From: Panopea generosa
Lineage: Eukaryota > Mollusca > Bivalvia > Adapedonta > Hiatellidae
Length of the DNA stretch: 64,000 bases
Assembly: GCA_029582155.1 (NCBI GenBank)
Contig: CM055895.1
Coordinates: 17,102,787 to 17,166,786 of the forward strand
Reading direction: 5' to 3'
Made by a program: the position numbers and the translations under genes. Below are positions 49,782-61,541 of this stretch, piece after piece. Below the pieces are notes generated by a model that ran no database searches, was not told the DNA's origin, and saw only the letters and a list, made by a program, of their open reading frames with translations. Position 1 is the first letter of the stretch, and each line of letters begins with the position of its first letter.

Positions 49782-51148
49782 AGCTCGGTAATGATGTCGA
49801 GAATACCGTCGTAGGTTACCAGCCTGTCATCAATACAAAAGATGTATTATACACGTTATCTGGTGAAGTAGCTGAAACCCTTCGTCTTGACTCTCCCGCT
49901 ATCGGTGTCTACACACTAGAAATAACGTCCGTCAATACCGACAGCTACGTTGAGATTTATGCGACCACGTCCCCCGATGTCGATCGACTGCCAGAATTAC
50001 CTAAAGATAGTAATATAAGTGAGTTACAAGTAACGTCAGATAGCTTCACCGTAGCGTGGAAGCCGACTCCTGACGAGCGTCATTTTGGGGATGATATTGA
50101 CTACTGTATTGCTATTAACAGAAAAAGAAGTTTCAAGACTTTGTGTTCCGTATTGTCTCATCTAAATGGAGACGCAAAACCAACGTTGCCTCCCGGGAGT
50201 GGATTTGGATTTTCATCTGATTTGTATAGAAAAAGAGTTCTCAAGCAAAGGGCCAAGCCGATATCGGCGGCGAAGAAAGGGTCGATTTTCTTCAAATGTG
50301 TTGGAAAGGAGACAAAGTTTGTTTACAATAAAATTCGAAAGGGAAAAGGATACTACGTCGATGTTTTCGTCACGTTTAAGAAGACTGGTAAATCCAAACG
50401 ATTCAAAGGTATATATATAAAAACGAAACGAAAACGCCGTTTGCCAACTTTAAAAGAAGGAAAGAATAAAACAGTTGTGTTTACTAAAAAGAAAAAAGTA
50501 AGATCGTATTTATTTCATGTTAAGCATTCGACAAAAGATGTTCATCTTGCTATTAGTGCGTGTAGCGGGAATACAAACATTGAGGTAAAATCAAACAATG
50601 GCACATTTCACAAATCAAAAATTAAAAAATCAAAAATTCTAACATTAAAAGACTTGAATCCAGGAAGATATATATTAGCATTATCAAAATCAAGTGTACG
50701 TCGACGGCAAAGTGTTTATATATCAGTAAACACCAAATCCAAAAATGTTCGAATGCCGAAACTACCAAAAGATACAACCGTTAAAGTATTTGACTATCTC
50801 ACAAGTTGTAATAGCATCACCGTTGCGTGGATGGGTACGGCAAAGAAACAAGAATATTGTTTATATAAAACCGAAATGCCCTCAATCAAGTCTACTAAAA
50901 AGTCTTCTTTATTTAAAAAACTAAACCAGTGTGGCGCTCAAACACGACGGGAAATGAACGCGCGGAAAATCACTTGTAAAAAATTCCGATATAGTAAAGA
51001 ACGAGCGGTGTTAGCGATCACGGTAACTGGCCTGAAACCCGACACAGCGTATATATTTGACGTGTTTGTAAATAAAGGAAACTATTTCTCATTTCCATAC
51101 AATAGTGTTCGGACGAAAACCAGTCCAACGTGCTTTCTTCCGACATGA
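49782..51148 (+). CDS. NDNF: NDNF homologue, last coding exon (FN3 domains and C-terminus)
   Basis: Opens after 'ttttcaatattgcag' (AG at 49780-49781). The first two bases complete the Glu codon begun by exon 2, and the frame then runs to TGA at 51146-51148. It encodes residues 113-567, giving a 567-residue protein against about 568 for human NDNF. Visible NDNF landmarks: 'VEIYATTSPD', 'FTVAWKPTP' (Trp ~205) and 'DYCIAINRKRSFKTLC' in the first fibronectin-III region. Further on are 'TVAWMGT' (Trp ~462), 'YCLYKTE', 'ITVTGLKPDTAYIFDVFV' and 'RTKTSPTC' in the second. The middle is strikingly Lys/Arg-rich ('KSKRFKG', 'KTKRKRR'), fitting heparin or matrix binding, and has NKT and NGT sequons. The product is predicted secreted. 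Function in this animal is inferred from homology. Confidence 0.95.
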
Positions 51149-52625
51149 ACGTGTAAATTGAATTAACGGAGAAGAGGTGTATAGCATTGAAACTGATGAG
51201 AGACGTGATTTACTATATGGAGTGCCAAAAAAGCATTACAGAAGGCGTCTACATAATACAGAGCTGTCTGGAAGGCCGCTAACCATGTATAAAGGTTATA
51301 TATAGATTCGCATCAACAGTCAGAGAACACGTCATGCCTACATAGATGTGATGCTCTCATTTGTCCACTGTACTGTCATACCGAAAGCATAGCATTTTTT
51401 TATTCTGTCTTACAATCAATGATTGAATGACTCTACGATCATTCTGTCATATAGTACTGAGAGTGACAGACATGAATTGCATTTTAGAAAGCATTGAAAT
51501 GTACAGGATCTGAGGTTGCACATTTCGATGTTTGTTACATTTTCTCATTTCGTATTGATCTGTTTCAGTGAAATATGAAGAGCGTATAATGACTATGATA
51601 AGTGACTAAATGAACAACTGCTCATTATAAGATAACGATGCTGCATCAACATAGCTTGATTTCTCTAGATGAAACAAAATGTATTTTATCATTTTGTTAT
51701 TATTTGAGGACACGGAAATGGGGGTAAATTAAACTATATACTAAAACATACAATGCTAGTATGTCAGTCGAGAGATCGAACGATACCACTGTATTATTTT
51801 CTATCCAACTTTTGCTACAAAATTTAATTTCACTGCTGCTTAAAACGACATAATGGATGCCAATAACCATAGTAATGGGACGCGAGTAGACCACATTAAT
51901 ATTAAAGCTTAATCTGAAGTTAATAAGACTTGACAGAATAGCTAAACTTCTCTATAGCAATACCGGGATTCAATCGGCGATATGTTTAAGGACATCGTTA
52001 CATCATTTTGAACACATAAAAAACACACATTTTTAAATAGACAAAATTATATGTATATGTCGATATAGATAGACGTGGTAGTGATCACCGGGAAAACAGC
52101 ACGAACAAGAAAATGCAGTTAATGATACTAAATATCATTATGTTCACAAGAATATAAAAAAAAAAACATTCATATTTTTTGGGATAAGTCGAAAACTATA
52201 AAATGAGTTATCTGTGCTATATAATGTCATGAATAACGAATATATTCGTATTTCTTACTGACCAATAACAGTGAAAGTTGGATTAGCCAATCATCAACGC
52301 AGATCGTTTCAGTGTTTATATCATGTTCTGTTCTTTTACATATGCTTTCTTTATTCATATAAATAACACTTCTAAGTTGTGTTGTCTGTTCGTTTAAAGT
52401 AAACAAGGAAAGAACTACATCTTACTTGAAATTGCATTACGCTTGAAGAACAGGAAAAATGTATCTATATGGTCTTCCAATGCAAGATACGAGCGGCTTT
52501 TATTCTTATTATCTTTTTAAAAAACGAAATAGGGTTATAAACTGTAAACACCATTAAAACGTATCGTACTTTTGAATTGTTACTGGTTATACTTCTGTTT
52601 AAATAAAAACGCTTGATTATATAAT
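51149..52625 (+). other. probable NDNF 3' UTR and start of downstream flank
   Basis: No coding sequence follows the stop. The first candidate polyadenylation signals on + are a variant ATTAAA at 51901-51906 and a consensus AATAAA at 52602-52607. Which is used cannot be told from sequence. Confidence 0.3.
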
Positions 52626-53721
52626 TTGCATTCAATAGCGTCCTATAATTTAACCGAATAACATAAGCAAATACGTATACGTAACAATTTCCTTTTGGAA
52701 AGATGTATCTGATGCCATGTTCTATTCTACAAGTCTATGATAGTATCAAAAACTACAAAATACTGTTAAATGGTGGATTATAAAAAATTGTCGTTCAACA
52801 GATATGAGTTGCAAATCAATAGATGTTTATCGAAAGACACATTTACAAAAATTTAAATGTAATATATATTTTTCCGTTGTTTTTAATGTTTATGATTCTT
52901 AAGTAAATAGTATATAATAAACGTACATAGAGAAAAATGTGTCCACACAATTCCCTTAAACAATAAAAAAGCACACCATCCTATATTCTCAAAGAAATAT
53001 CATTTTATAAAAGTTAAAAATCAACATAAATGGATGTGAACATTTTTTAAAAGGAAGTGATCTTAAAGTAATTTGCCGAATTGGAAATACTTTGTCGTCT
53101 GTTGTATTTCCAAAATTTGAAGAACTGTTCAATTAACGACAACGCTAGGGGCGATCTGTCGCCAGAAGCCATTATGCAGGGTGCCAAGTAGTCGTGGTGG
53201 CACCTAACGGAATTCAATCCAATTATTCTAACACGTTTTTGGAAAGAGATCGCAGAGAAAGCATGCTTAATTTACATTTTTATTAAATCTACTGTTTAAT
53301 GATCGGTAGAAAACGTGATAATTATGTACTGGAAAAAACTGACAGAAAACCTTGAAGACTACTCGACTTACTGCACGCTCTCAAGAATTTCCACGAATAA
53401 TTAAAAACTACAGAACTATGGATTTTCCATCATTAAAAAGCAAAAATATGAATTTACCATCATTATAAACCAGTACATTGGTTTTCAAGTGATTGTGATA
53501 AATATCAGTTACATAGAAGGTAATTAAAGTGCTGAAGTAGTGTTAGTATTACAAGTAATATTAATTCATATAGCTACACATTTCTTATTTTTGAGAAAGA
53601 CGACTGTTATACAACTACGTTTCTATACATGAAACAGTTGGTTCTACATGTTGTGAGAAAATGCGGTCACGTAATACAAAATCAAAATTGAAAGTACTGA
53701 TAGCCGATCGTTAATAAATAT

Positions 53722-53885
53722 GCGCGTGGTCCAGTGGTAGAGCACTGAACCCATGATCGGAGGGTCGTGGGTTCGATCTTTTCCCCATATGCTTAGTACT
53801 GGTTCTAACCAGGAAGACTTCGAGCGTGATTTGCCTAAGTTGTGAAACTTGTTTCACAATCGAAGTAAAATAAATAAGTTTAAAC
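53722..53885 (+). repeat. tRNA-derived SINE, family D, full length
   Basis: Head 'gcgtggtccagtggtagagc' then 'gggtcgtgggttcgatc', core 'cttagtactggttctaacca', 3' end 'gtttcacaatcgaagtaa'. No long tail. Confidence 0.8.
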
Positions 53886-53889
53886 TTAT

Positions 53890-54330
53890 TCAATATTTAT
53901 ACGCCTTTCTTACTTGATGGAGAATATTGTAGGATTTGGTTTACTTTATGCAATACTTTTTTAAAAATATGACACAATACAATGTCCACAATATATTTTT
54001 ATTGTTTGGTTTGTTTCTGCTAATACATGAAAAAAAAACATAACGAAATTCGACTCATGAATAAAAAGTAGTTCCTGTCGCGTATGATTATTTTGGCGGC
54101 GGTGATCAACACTACAAAGCCTGATCACGACGACATAAGCAAGACTTTGTCTTTGGCATAAAGTCCGGCTAAAATACCAACAGGTGGTGTAGCATTCATA
54201 GAACACATCCACCAAATCAGTCTAAACATAATTAAAATAAGGAATAATTATAACAAGTACAGTACATCTATAGATAATAGGTGACAACAAAGGTAAACGC
54301 ATTGAAACGGTCAGCCGCTACTAATGACGT
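53890..54330. repeat. diverged duplicate, copy 1 (partner at 55030-55345)
   Basis: Shared landmarks in the same order as the partner: 'atacgcctttct', 'atttttattgtttg', 'acatgaaaaaa', 'ggcggtgatcaacact', 'cattgaaacggtcag'. On the minus strand it reads partly like protein, with breaks. I do not recognise a family. Confidence 0.45.
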
Positions 54331-55029
54331 CACTGTGTCAATTAACCCATGGTTAAAGAATGTATCCAATCACGCTCCTCCCACCCCCGGGCACAAATTC
54401 ATCAATAGGACTCGGACTCAAATCTTGCATTTTTGTAAAGCCCTGTAAACATACAATTATGGGCGATAAAATTTGATCCTGTGACATTTTCTGTTTAATA
54501 ATCATTTAAACTACTTGTTTTTGAAAATAAATATAGTAATTTACCGAAATATTTGAGATTTTGAGTCTGAATCGAGGTCAAGGTGTTGCATAAGGCGAAC
54601 CGGTGTAAATAAAAAAGAGTACCTACGCCTGAGTAGGCTTAGCTCGCTAATTACTGTTTCATTAATTTTCAATTGTTGAAACACAATTATGTTATATGAT
54701 GGAAATCCAGCAAAGTGTTTGTTAACTTATACACACCCGTTCATCATGTTACTACACATAAACTTATATAACATGTTATTAGAAAGCATAATCAAATGTT
54801 AATTTGCATAACTGTAACACATTAAGTATTTAAACGCAGTAAGGTGATACATGTTATGAGAAAATGAAGTATACTGTTATTCTTTCAGTGAATATATTAC
54901 ACAAATGGCTTCAAGCATGTCAAAAATAAACACTGTGCCCAACAGGCAACGTAACACAACCACCGCACCGTGAACACAACAATTTATATAACGGTTACAA
55001 ATATAATCAAAGTACTTAAACTACTGATA

Positions 55030-55345
55030 ACATAGCCTTTATAAATATGCATACGCCTTCCTAGTTTGATTGATATTATTGAAGCGTTGGTTTCTATTTT
55101 GTGCAACTTGTTTAAAAACTATGTTCCCAATCTATTTTTATTGTTTGCTTTGTTGCATATACATGAAAAGAATCGAAGAATAAAATGTAGGCCCTTGCTC
55201 GTTTGTTTATTTTTGCAGTGATCAAAACTGCAACACTTTATTATGCCGGTATAAATAGAGCTATACCTTTGATATAAAACTGACATACAAAAATACAAAC
55301 CGAGTTACCACATTGAAACGGCCAGTTGCCTCAACTCTCGCAATT
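55030..55345. repeat. diverged duplicate, copy 2
   Basis: Landmarks 'atacgccttcct', 'atttttattgtttg', 'acatgaaaag', 'gcagtgatcaaaact', 'cattgaaacggccag' in the same order as 53890-54330. Confidence 0.45.
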
Positions 55346-55819
55346 CCATCTGTTGTCACATTATTGAACGAGGAAGTGTATATAAATGATCAAACAATTC
55401 AATATGTCTTGAATCGCAGACACAAGGCGAACAGCCATTGTCAATTTCAGCTGACCATCATCCTTTGCCCATCAGTCGTCTGTCCTTCAACTTGTTTACT
55501 GACTATAGTTCACATATTATATTGGTTCTTGAACTGATAATACTTTTAGGGTTTAGGCTCTTGCATCGTCAAATGATTTCGTTTCTTTTTATATACATGT
55601 ATATCACGTGACTATTTAATTGAACTAAGACCATTGTTGTGTAACACAGTTATTGTAACTGTTTTGCAGAGGAAACGTTTGTTGTTTGCTTCTATTGCTG
55701 GAACATTTTGTTTTTGAAACACTATCATATATACATGTAGGTGTTAATTAATTGTATTATACAAACATAACTATTGTTTTAAGTTATATAACTGTGCTAA
55801 TTTTATAAATAAAGCATAT

Positions 55820-56720
55820 ACGTTTTAACATATACTGTGGTAACAAAATAAGGTGTTATTATGTCACATTTAGTAGCGATATACAATAATGCTTACATTA
55901 CATGTATTATTATGAAAACAAATCCAAGTGTGAACTTGCTTAATTGTCTCACATTTATCGAAATATATTTTGTCGATCATCACAACGTATATTATGCAAA
56001 CAAGTATTATCTTGTATAGTTGTAACATTTTATGAACTTAAGTACAATTAGACGTACATCAGACGTACATCACATGTATTGTGTGGAAACAAAATAAAGT
56101 GGCAACGTGTATGTATACTGTTTACACTTTTACAACCGAAATATGATAATTGAACGGCACGTGTATTGTGGATACAAAATAAACTGATAACGTTGATGTA
56201 TATTTTGTTGTTACTTTTATTACCGAAATACAATTAGGCGAACATAAAATGGCAACGTGTATGTATACTGTAAGCACTTTCAAAACCGGAATATGATAAT
56301 TGAACGCCACATGTATTGTGGAAACAAAATAAACTGATACCGTTGATGTATATTTTGTTGTCACTTCTATAACCGAAATACAATTAGGCGAACATAAAGT
56401 GGCAGTACGTATGTAAACTATACTGTTCTCACTTTTATAACCGAAATTGATTTTTATGAACGTCACATGTATTGTGGAAACAAAATAAAGTGATAACGTA
56501 TATGCATACTTTTCTCATTTTTATAACCAAAATACATTTTTATGAACATCACATGTATTGTGGAAACAAAATAAAGTGATAACGTATATGCATACTTTTC
56601 TCATTTTTATATCCAAAATACATTTTTATGAACATCACATGTATTGCGGAAACAAAATAAAGTGATAACGTATTTGTACGCTATTGTCACTTTTATAACC
56701 GTAACACAATTAAGCAATTT
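55820..56720. repeat. ~86-150-bp satellite, about seven units
   Basis: Units start with 'cacatgtattgtggaaac' then 'aaaataaagtgataacgta', a TA-rich middle, 'cacttttataaccgaaatac' and 'aattaggcgaac'. Clear copies begin near 56069, 56157, 56306, 56465, 56550 and 56637, with weaker ones to the left. An open minus-strand frame at 56122-56466 is a by-product. Confidence 0.85.
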
Positions 56721-57294
56721 TCACATATGCAACCGGGGTTGATTCTCGTTTTAGAGCTCACTTCGTTACATAATTTTGTTCCTGTCATGTTTCATTTTAC
56801 CATCACATTTCTTCATCACTGAAAATACATATAACATTACATAAATACAAAGTTTACAATTTATCACATACATCAAATCATCTTACAATTTATGATCATC
56901 ACAATACACATTAAAAATACATTAAACTAAACAGTACAATAATTTTAACAATATTTTATATTTTATTTTGATTTTATACATTTTGTACATTATCTTTTGC
57001 TTATAATTCGTTACATAATTTAACATTTTATTACATTTAATTATCGTTATAGCCAAGAACAATAATGCCATGTACAATAAACAAGACAATCATTGCAATA
57101 AAGAATACAATGTCGGGTCACTTACAAATTTATGGTACTATGATGGTGAACTACTCTTTTGAACTACTTGTCAGACAATCAAGCTTTATCCTAAATTTAA
57201 CAAAAAAAAAAAAGAAACAATTCTGTCATATTTGTACATCATGTACATATATAAACTAAATCTACATTTTCCTTATAACTTCTAAACGAGAAAA

Positions 57295-57433
57295 ACAACA
57301 TTACAATATATAAATATTCATTCTATGAATAAACGGAAACACAACATTACAATATATAAATATTTATTCTATCAATAAACGGGAACACAACATAACAATA
57401 TATAAATATTCATTCTATGAATATTTCTCACAG
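57295..57433. repeat. 46-bp tandem repeat, three copies
   Basis: Unit 'acaacattacaatatataaa' then 'tattcattctatgaataaac' and 'gggaac'. Confidence 0.85.
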
Positions 57434-58059
57434 TCATTTCTTCCATAAATGTCTTAAATTTAAATACGCGGACACATGCACACATATATTTCTGTCCTAT
57501 ACATGTTACATCACATCAATACTAATTACATGGTTACTTACGAAGATGTACGCACTGACAAACCTACATTTTAAATTTTGGACATTTACATATATTCTAT
57601 GACTCGTATTTAACAATTAATAGCTGTAGGGTAGATTATGGTAAAATAATATTCAAGTTTTATGATTCCAATGCAAACGTATTTAAAAACTAATTAATAA
57701 CACATTTTAGTAATACTCGTTATGTTTAACTTTATGATGAAAAAATGAATATTAACATAGGAACAATCTTATATGTACTTCACATTTTTCATCTTTTAAA
57801 TTACAACATTATAAAATAAAAATATATAACTCACCCCAAATCTACAAATTCTTATTCAACACGTATTTATTTCTTATCTTAGCATGTTTCCCTATCACAA
57901 CAAATTCAATATTATTTCAAGTATTTCTTACTAAATTCACTTCTTCCTCTTCCAAGTAATTCATCCCTCAGGAACTGAGTATTCTCGAATTGAGTGTATG
58001 TACATGTGGCGTTGAGGACAAAGTGCACTTAGTTAAAATCACATAATATACAGGTTAAA

Positions 58060-58195
58060 AACTGAGTTCTAGGATGATTCCTTCATGGCGTCCCGCAACC
58101 CCATCTTGAAGGATGGTAGGTTGGGAGTTGCGATCAGTCCAGCAGGAAGGCTGTTCCAGAGTCTGATGGTACTCGGGAAGAAATGTTACACTTCG
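58060..58195 (-). mobile_element. 3' end of a degraded non-LTR retrotransposon
   Basis: The minus strand encodes 'FFPSTIRLWNSLPAGL' and 'TPNLPSFKMGLRD', then a stop. This is the usual C-terminal signature of LINE reverse-transcriptase proteins (FxPxTIxxWNxLP...F). The rest of the element is not recognisable, and it is a different lineage from the copy at 47250-48560. Confidence 0.7.
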
Positions 58196-58449
58196 AAATT
58201 CCTTTTTTGACTAACTAAATGCTATTTAAATTTTGATATTATACTGTTTTGGAGGTAAAGACCTACGGCCATTGAAGTTGTATAAAACTGAATGACCTGG
58301 TGCAGCTGACCAAGTAACATATTAGTACATTATTTTCTATTTGAATATTGAACTAATCACTATTCAATACCATATTTGGAAAGTTAGACATCATAGCTAA
58401 AAATAAATATACAAAGATCTTGTAAAAGTGAACATTACTCAGTGTCAAG

Positions 58450-58980
58450 ATACACACTACCGCACGTGTATTGTGGAAACAAATTACACACTACCACGCG
58501 TGTATTGTGGAAACAAATTACACACTACCACGCGTGTATTGTGAAAACAAAATACACACTACCACACATGTATTGTGGAAACAAAATACACACTACCACG
58601 CGTGTATTGTGAAAACAAAATACACACTACCACGCGTGTATTATTGAAACAAAATACACACTACCACGCGTATATTGTTGAAACAAAATACACACTACCA
58701 CGCGTGTATTGTGGAAACAAAATACACACTACCACGCGTGTATTGTGGAAACAAAATACACACTACCACGCGTGTATTGTTGAAACAAAATACACACTAT
58801 CACGCGTGTATTATAGAAACAAAATACACACTACCACGCGTGTATTTTGGAAACAAAATACACACTACCACCCGTGTACTGTTGAAACAAAATACACACT
58901 ACCACGCATGTATTGTGGAAACAAAATACACACTTCCATACATGTAGTGTGGAAATAAAATAATATATATGCATAGTGTT
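58450..58980. repeat. 34-bp satellite, about 15 copies, ending in one long unit
   Basis: Unit 'tacacactaccacgcgtgta' then 'ttgtggaaacaaaa'. Because 34 is not a multiple of three, three successive units give a repeating 34-residue open frame. The last copy (from about 58936) continues into 'gttgtcac', 'atccgaatataattagacg', which is the long unit of the 55.8-56.7-kb satellite. Confidence 0.9.
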
Positions 58981-59029
58981 GTCACTCTACATCCGAATAT
59001 AATTAGACGATAACTATTTTATTAGTTTA

Positions 59030-59232
59030 AACTTATTTATTTTAAATCGATTGTGAAACAAGGTCTTACAACTTAGGCAAATCACGCTCGAAGTCTTCCT
59101 GGTTAGAACCTGTTATAAGCATATGCGGAAAAGTGTCTTGCTCAAAGACACCACACATAGTCGTGGCGAAGGATTGAATCCACGACCCTTCGATTATGGG
59201 TTCGGTGCTCTACCATTGAACAACGTGCTCCA
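59030..59232 (-). repeat. tRNA-derived SINE, family D, inverted
   Basis: Left side 'cgattgtgaaacaaggtctt' is the inverted 3' end, then inverted core 'cttcctggttagaacctg', box B region 'attgaatccacgacccttcg' and head 'gctctaccattgaacaacg'. Confidence 0.8.
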
Positions 59233-59876
59233 CAATTATTTTATTGAAATATAAGAAATATCTATGAGTATCAAGTCCACTATCAGACGAGTAAAGAATT
59301 TCTATTTCATCTATATCCCTCAGTTGCATACAATGATGCTAGATATTCAAACAATTTATTTCATTTCTTATACTGACTGCAAATTCTACCACTTTATGAA
59401 CATTTTCTCTAACAAGGATGCCCTAACTGGTCTTGTTTCAAAGAAATCTATAAACATTTATTATACATTTCCTTTTAGACTATTTCTGAAAATTATGTTT
59501 CTTCATGACACAAAATCTGAATTTTAAATTCCCCAGGCTGTATTCTGGAAAGGAAAACACCTCTGCTAAATGGTTGAAAGACATTTCGTTGTACACATTT
59601 GTGATCACTCAAAAGTACCCGATAGAATGATAGATAAAAACATACAAGGAAACATCATGAACTTTCCCTCATACTTTTAAAACTGTCGTAGCACCTTTAG
59701 TAATGTAAACAGTTCTTACACAATAGTTTCTCACATTTGACGTTTCAAATGGTAAAATTTCCATTTCGTTGAATGTTCATACTAAATATTTCTGATGTGT
59801 GAACATGAGTTCAATATAAGACGTAGGCTACAAATCGCTTTTACCATTTCGGTGTGTTCTTTTAAAGCATCGATCA

Positions 59877-60192
59877 GACCATTGTTGGACTAAGAACCAG
59901 TCTGAGACCATTGTTGTACTAGGAACCAGTCTGAGACCATTGTTGGACTAAGAACCAGTCTGAGACAAATGTTAGGTTAAGAACCAGTCTGAGACCATTG
60001 TTGGACTAAAAACAAGTATGAGACCATTGTTGGACTAAGAGCTAGTCTGAAACCATTGTAGGACTAAGAACCAGTCTGAAACCATTGTAGGACTAAGAAC
60101 TAGTCTGAAACAATTGTAGGAATAAGAACCAGTCTGAAACCATTGTAGGGCTAAGAACTAGTCTGAAACCATTGTAGGACTAAGAACCAGTT
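59877..60192. repeat. 29-bp minisatellite, about 11 copies
   Basis: Unit 'gaccattgttggactaagaa' then 'ccagtctga'. It ends about 150 bp before the first reading frame of the Polinton-like remains. Confidence 0.9.
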
Positions 60193-60339
60193 TGCTTTAT
60201 AGCCTTAGCTTACTGGATACATTTTAAAATATATAGGCCTAAATAAAACAATTTCGGAAGTTTTTTTGGAATTTTCAAGGCTTTTTTATTTTTTTTTTAT
60301 ATAATGTGGGTGTGTTTTTAATGTCAGTTATAGTTTTAG

Positions 60340-60618
60340 GGATTTAAGGTTGTTCTATCAAGAAACATATTGCTTTTTTCAATAGATTCAGCATTAAAAT
60401 TTCACGATAGATTTGTTTTGGACAAAAATGATAAAATTATTTTTATAAAAACAATTTCTTATATAGTAGGCATAACTGGTATTACCCAAAATGAAACCAA
60501 AACACTTAGAGTTATTTTTAATCACGGTTTGTAATCTGAAATCAAAATTGACCTAAGTTACAATACCGGAAATGTTACATCGCTCATACAGCATATCGAC
60601 AAGATCGAAAATTTATAA
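60340..60618 (+). pseudogene. broken reading frame at the left edge of the Polinton-like element
   Basis: One frame is open from 60340 and reads like protein ('KFHDRFVLDKNDKIIF', 'GITQNETKTLRVIFN'), has TAA at 60532-60534, and continues in the same frame ('DLSYNTGNVTSLIQHI') to TAA at 60616-60618. Its end overlaps the start of the next gene in a different frame by about 47 bp, as in compact viral-type genomes. I do not recognise the family; a virion or capsid-associated protein is possible from context. No convincing ATG is visible, so the 5' end may be lost. Confidence 0.4.
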
Positions 60619-61483
60619 GGGGGAACAAGTTACAATCTTTAGGTTCAGCGGAGCTACTGAGAAAGGCAAAATGGACGTAGAGAAGTGGACTCGTCATTTC
60701 AGTCTATTGGCTGAACGCAAACTACGAAAGGATCCAAGAGGATTTTACGTTGTTGATCAATTAAATGGTAAAGAAAACCCATTACTGACACCAAATGAAA
60801 TACTGGACACAATGCCATTCCGTTATAAATCCAATGTTGGATCGATACTATCACATCTGATAAAAGATCCGGAGAAATTATTAACGTGGATTGATGCTGG
60901 TGAACTAATTTATGAAGGAACGTCCATACCAGAATCTAAAATTACAGACTTGTTGAAATGTAGTCAAAACCAGTATAAGGACTATGACATCATTGGAGCT
61001 TCCAAGTTATACAGCGGATTTAAGGAAATAAGCATGTCAATTAAGCTGTACAAAACACCGAAAACAGCACAAAATAGACCATTTTCGCCAGGCATCCCAA
61101 AACGGAAAAAAATTAAAAAATTGGTTTCATACATTTAAACGGAGAACACCAGAGTCTACAGACGTTATCATTATCTACTTGAATTGGGAACAACGAATGT
61201 GAGAGACAGAAAACTGATGATTGAACATATAATTCCTGACCAACTGGATTCAATCAGTACTGTTGCGCACCATATTGTGGAATCCAGGATACCTATTATG
61301 GATAGAGATTCAGATTATTTTCATCGGAAGAGGCGAATACTGAGAGTCATTGCTGGACATGTCGTGCCATTCAGAAGGAAACGCAGCCTGTTGTTAAATC
61401 AACACAAGATTATCCCGAGACTACTACGGGCATTCTATTTGAGATATACCATGCGAAAAGAAATAAGGACACGAGAGGAATAA
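60572..61483 (+). pseudogene. basic protein of the Polinton-like element, split by a stop codon
   Basis: ATG at 60572 (an in-frame stop lies just upstream at 60554). The frame runs 188 codons to TAA at 61136-61138 and then continues in the same frame, without any ATG, for 115 more codons to 61483. The two halves therefore look like one ~300-residue gene with a nonsense mutation. The first half has 'MDVEKWTRHFSLLAERK' and a very basic end; the second is rich in Arg/His ('RRILRVIAGHVVPFRRKR'). No catalytic motif is visible and I do not recognise the family. It lies 58 bp upstream of the ATPase gene on the same strand. The alternative, two separate genes with the second starting at a non-ATG codon, is less likely. 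Confidence 0.6.
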
Positions 61484-61541
61484 ATATTGTCAAAGTTTAT
61501 AAGGGGACTATTTGCACTAACGACACTTAAAAAGAGGCAAG

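Larger units (their letters stand above)
52626..60339. other. intergenic stretch between NDNF and the Polinton-like remains
   Basis: Holds SINEs, a LINE tail and three satellite arrays listed separately. I see no gene in 52626-53720, 54310-55030, 55310-55820, 56720-58060, 59240-59875 or 60195-60339. Confidence 0.5.

Noticed and set aside
58575-58958. Open frames with KYTLPRVYC/NKIHTTTRV repeats
   Set aside because: By-product of a 34-bp satellite read through three units at a time.
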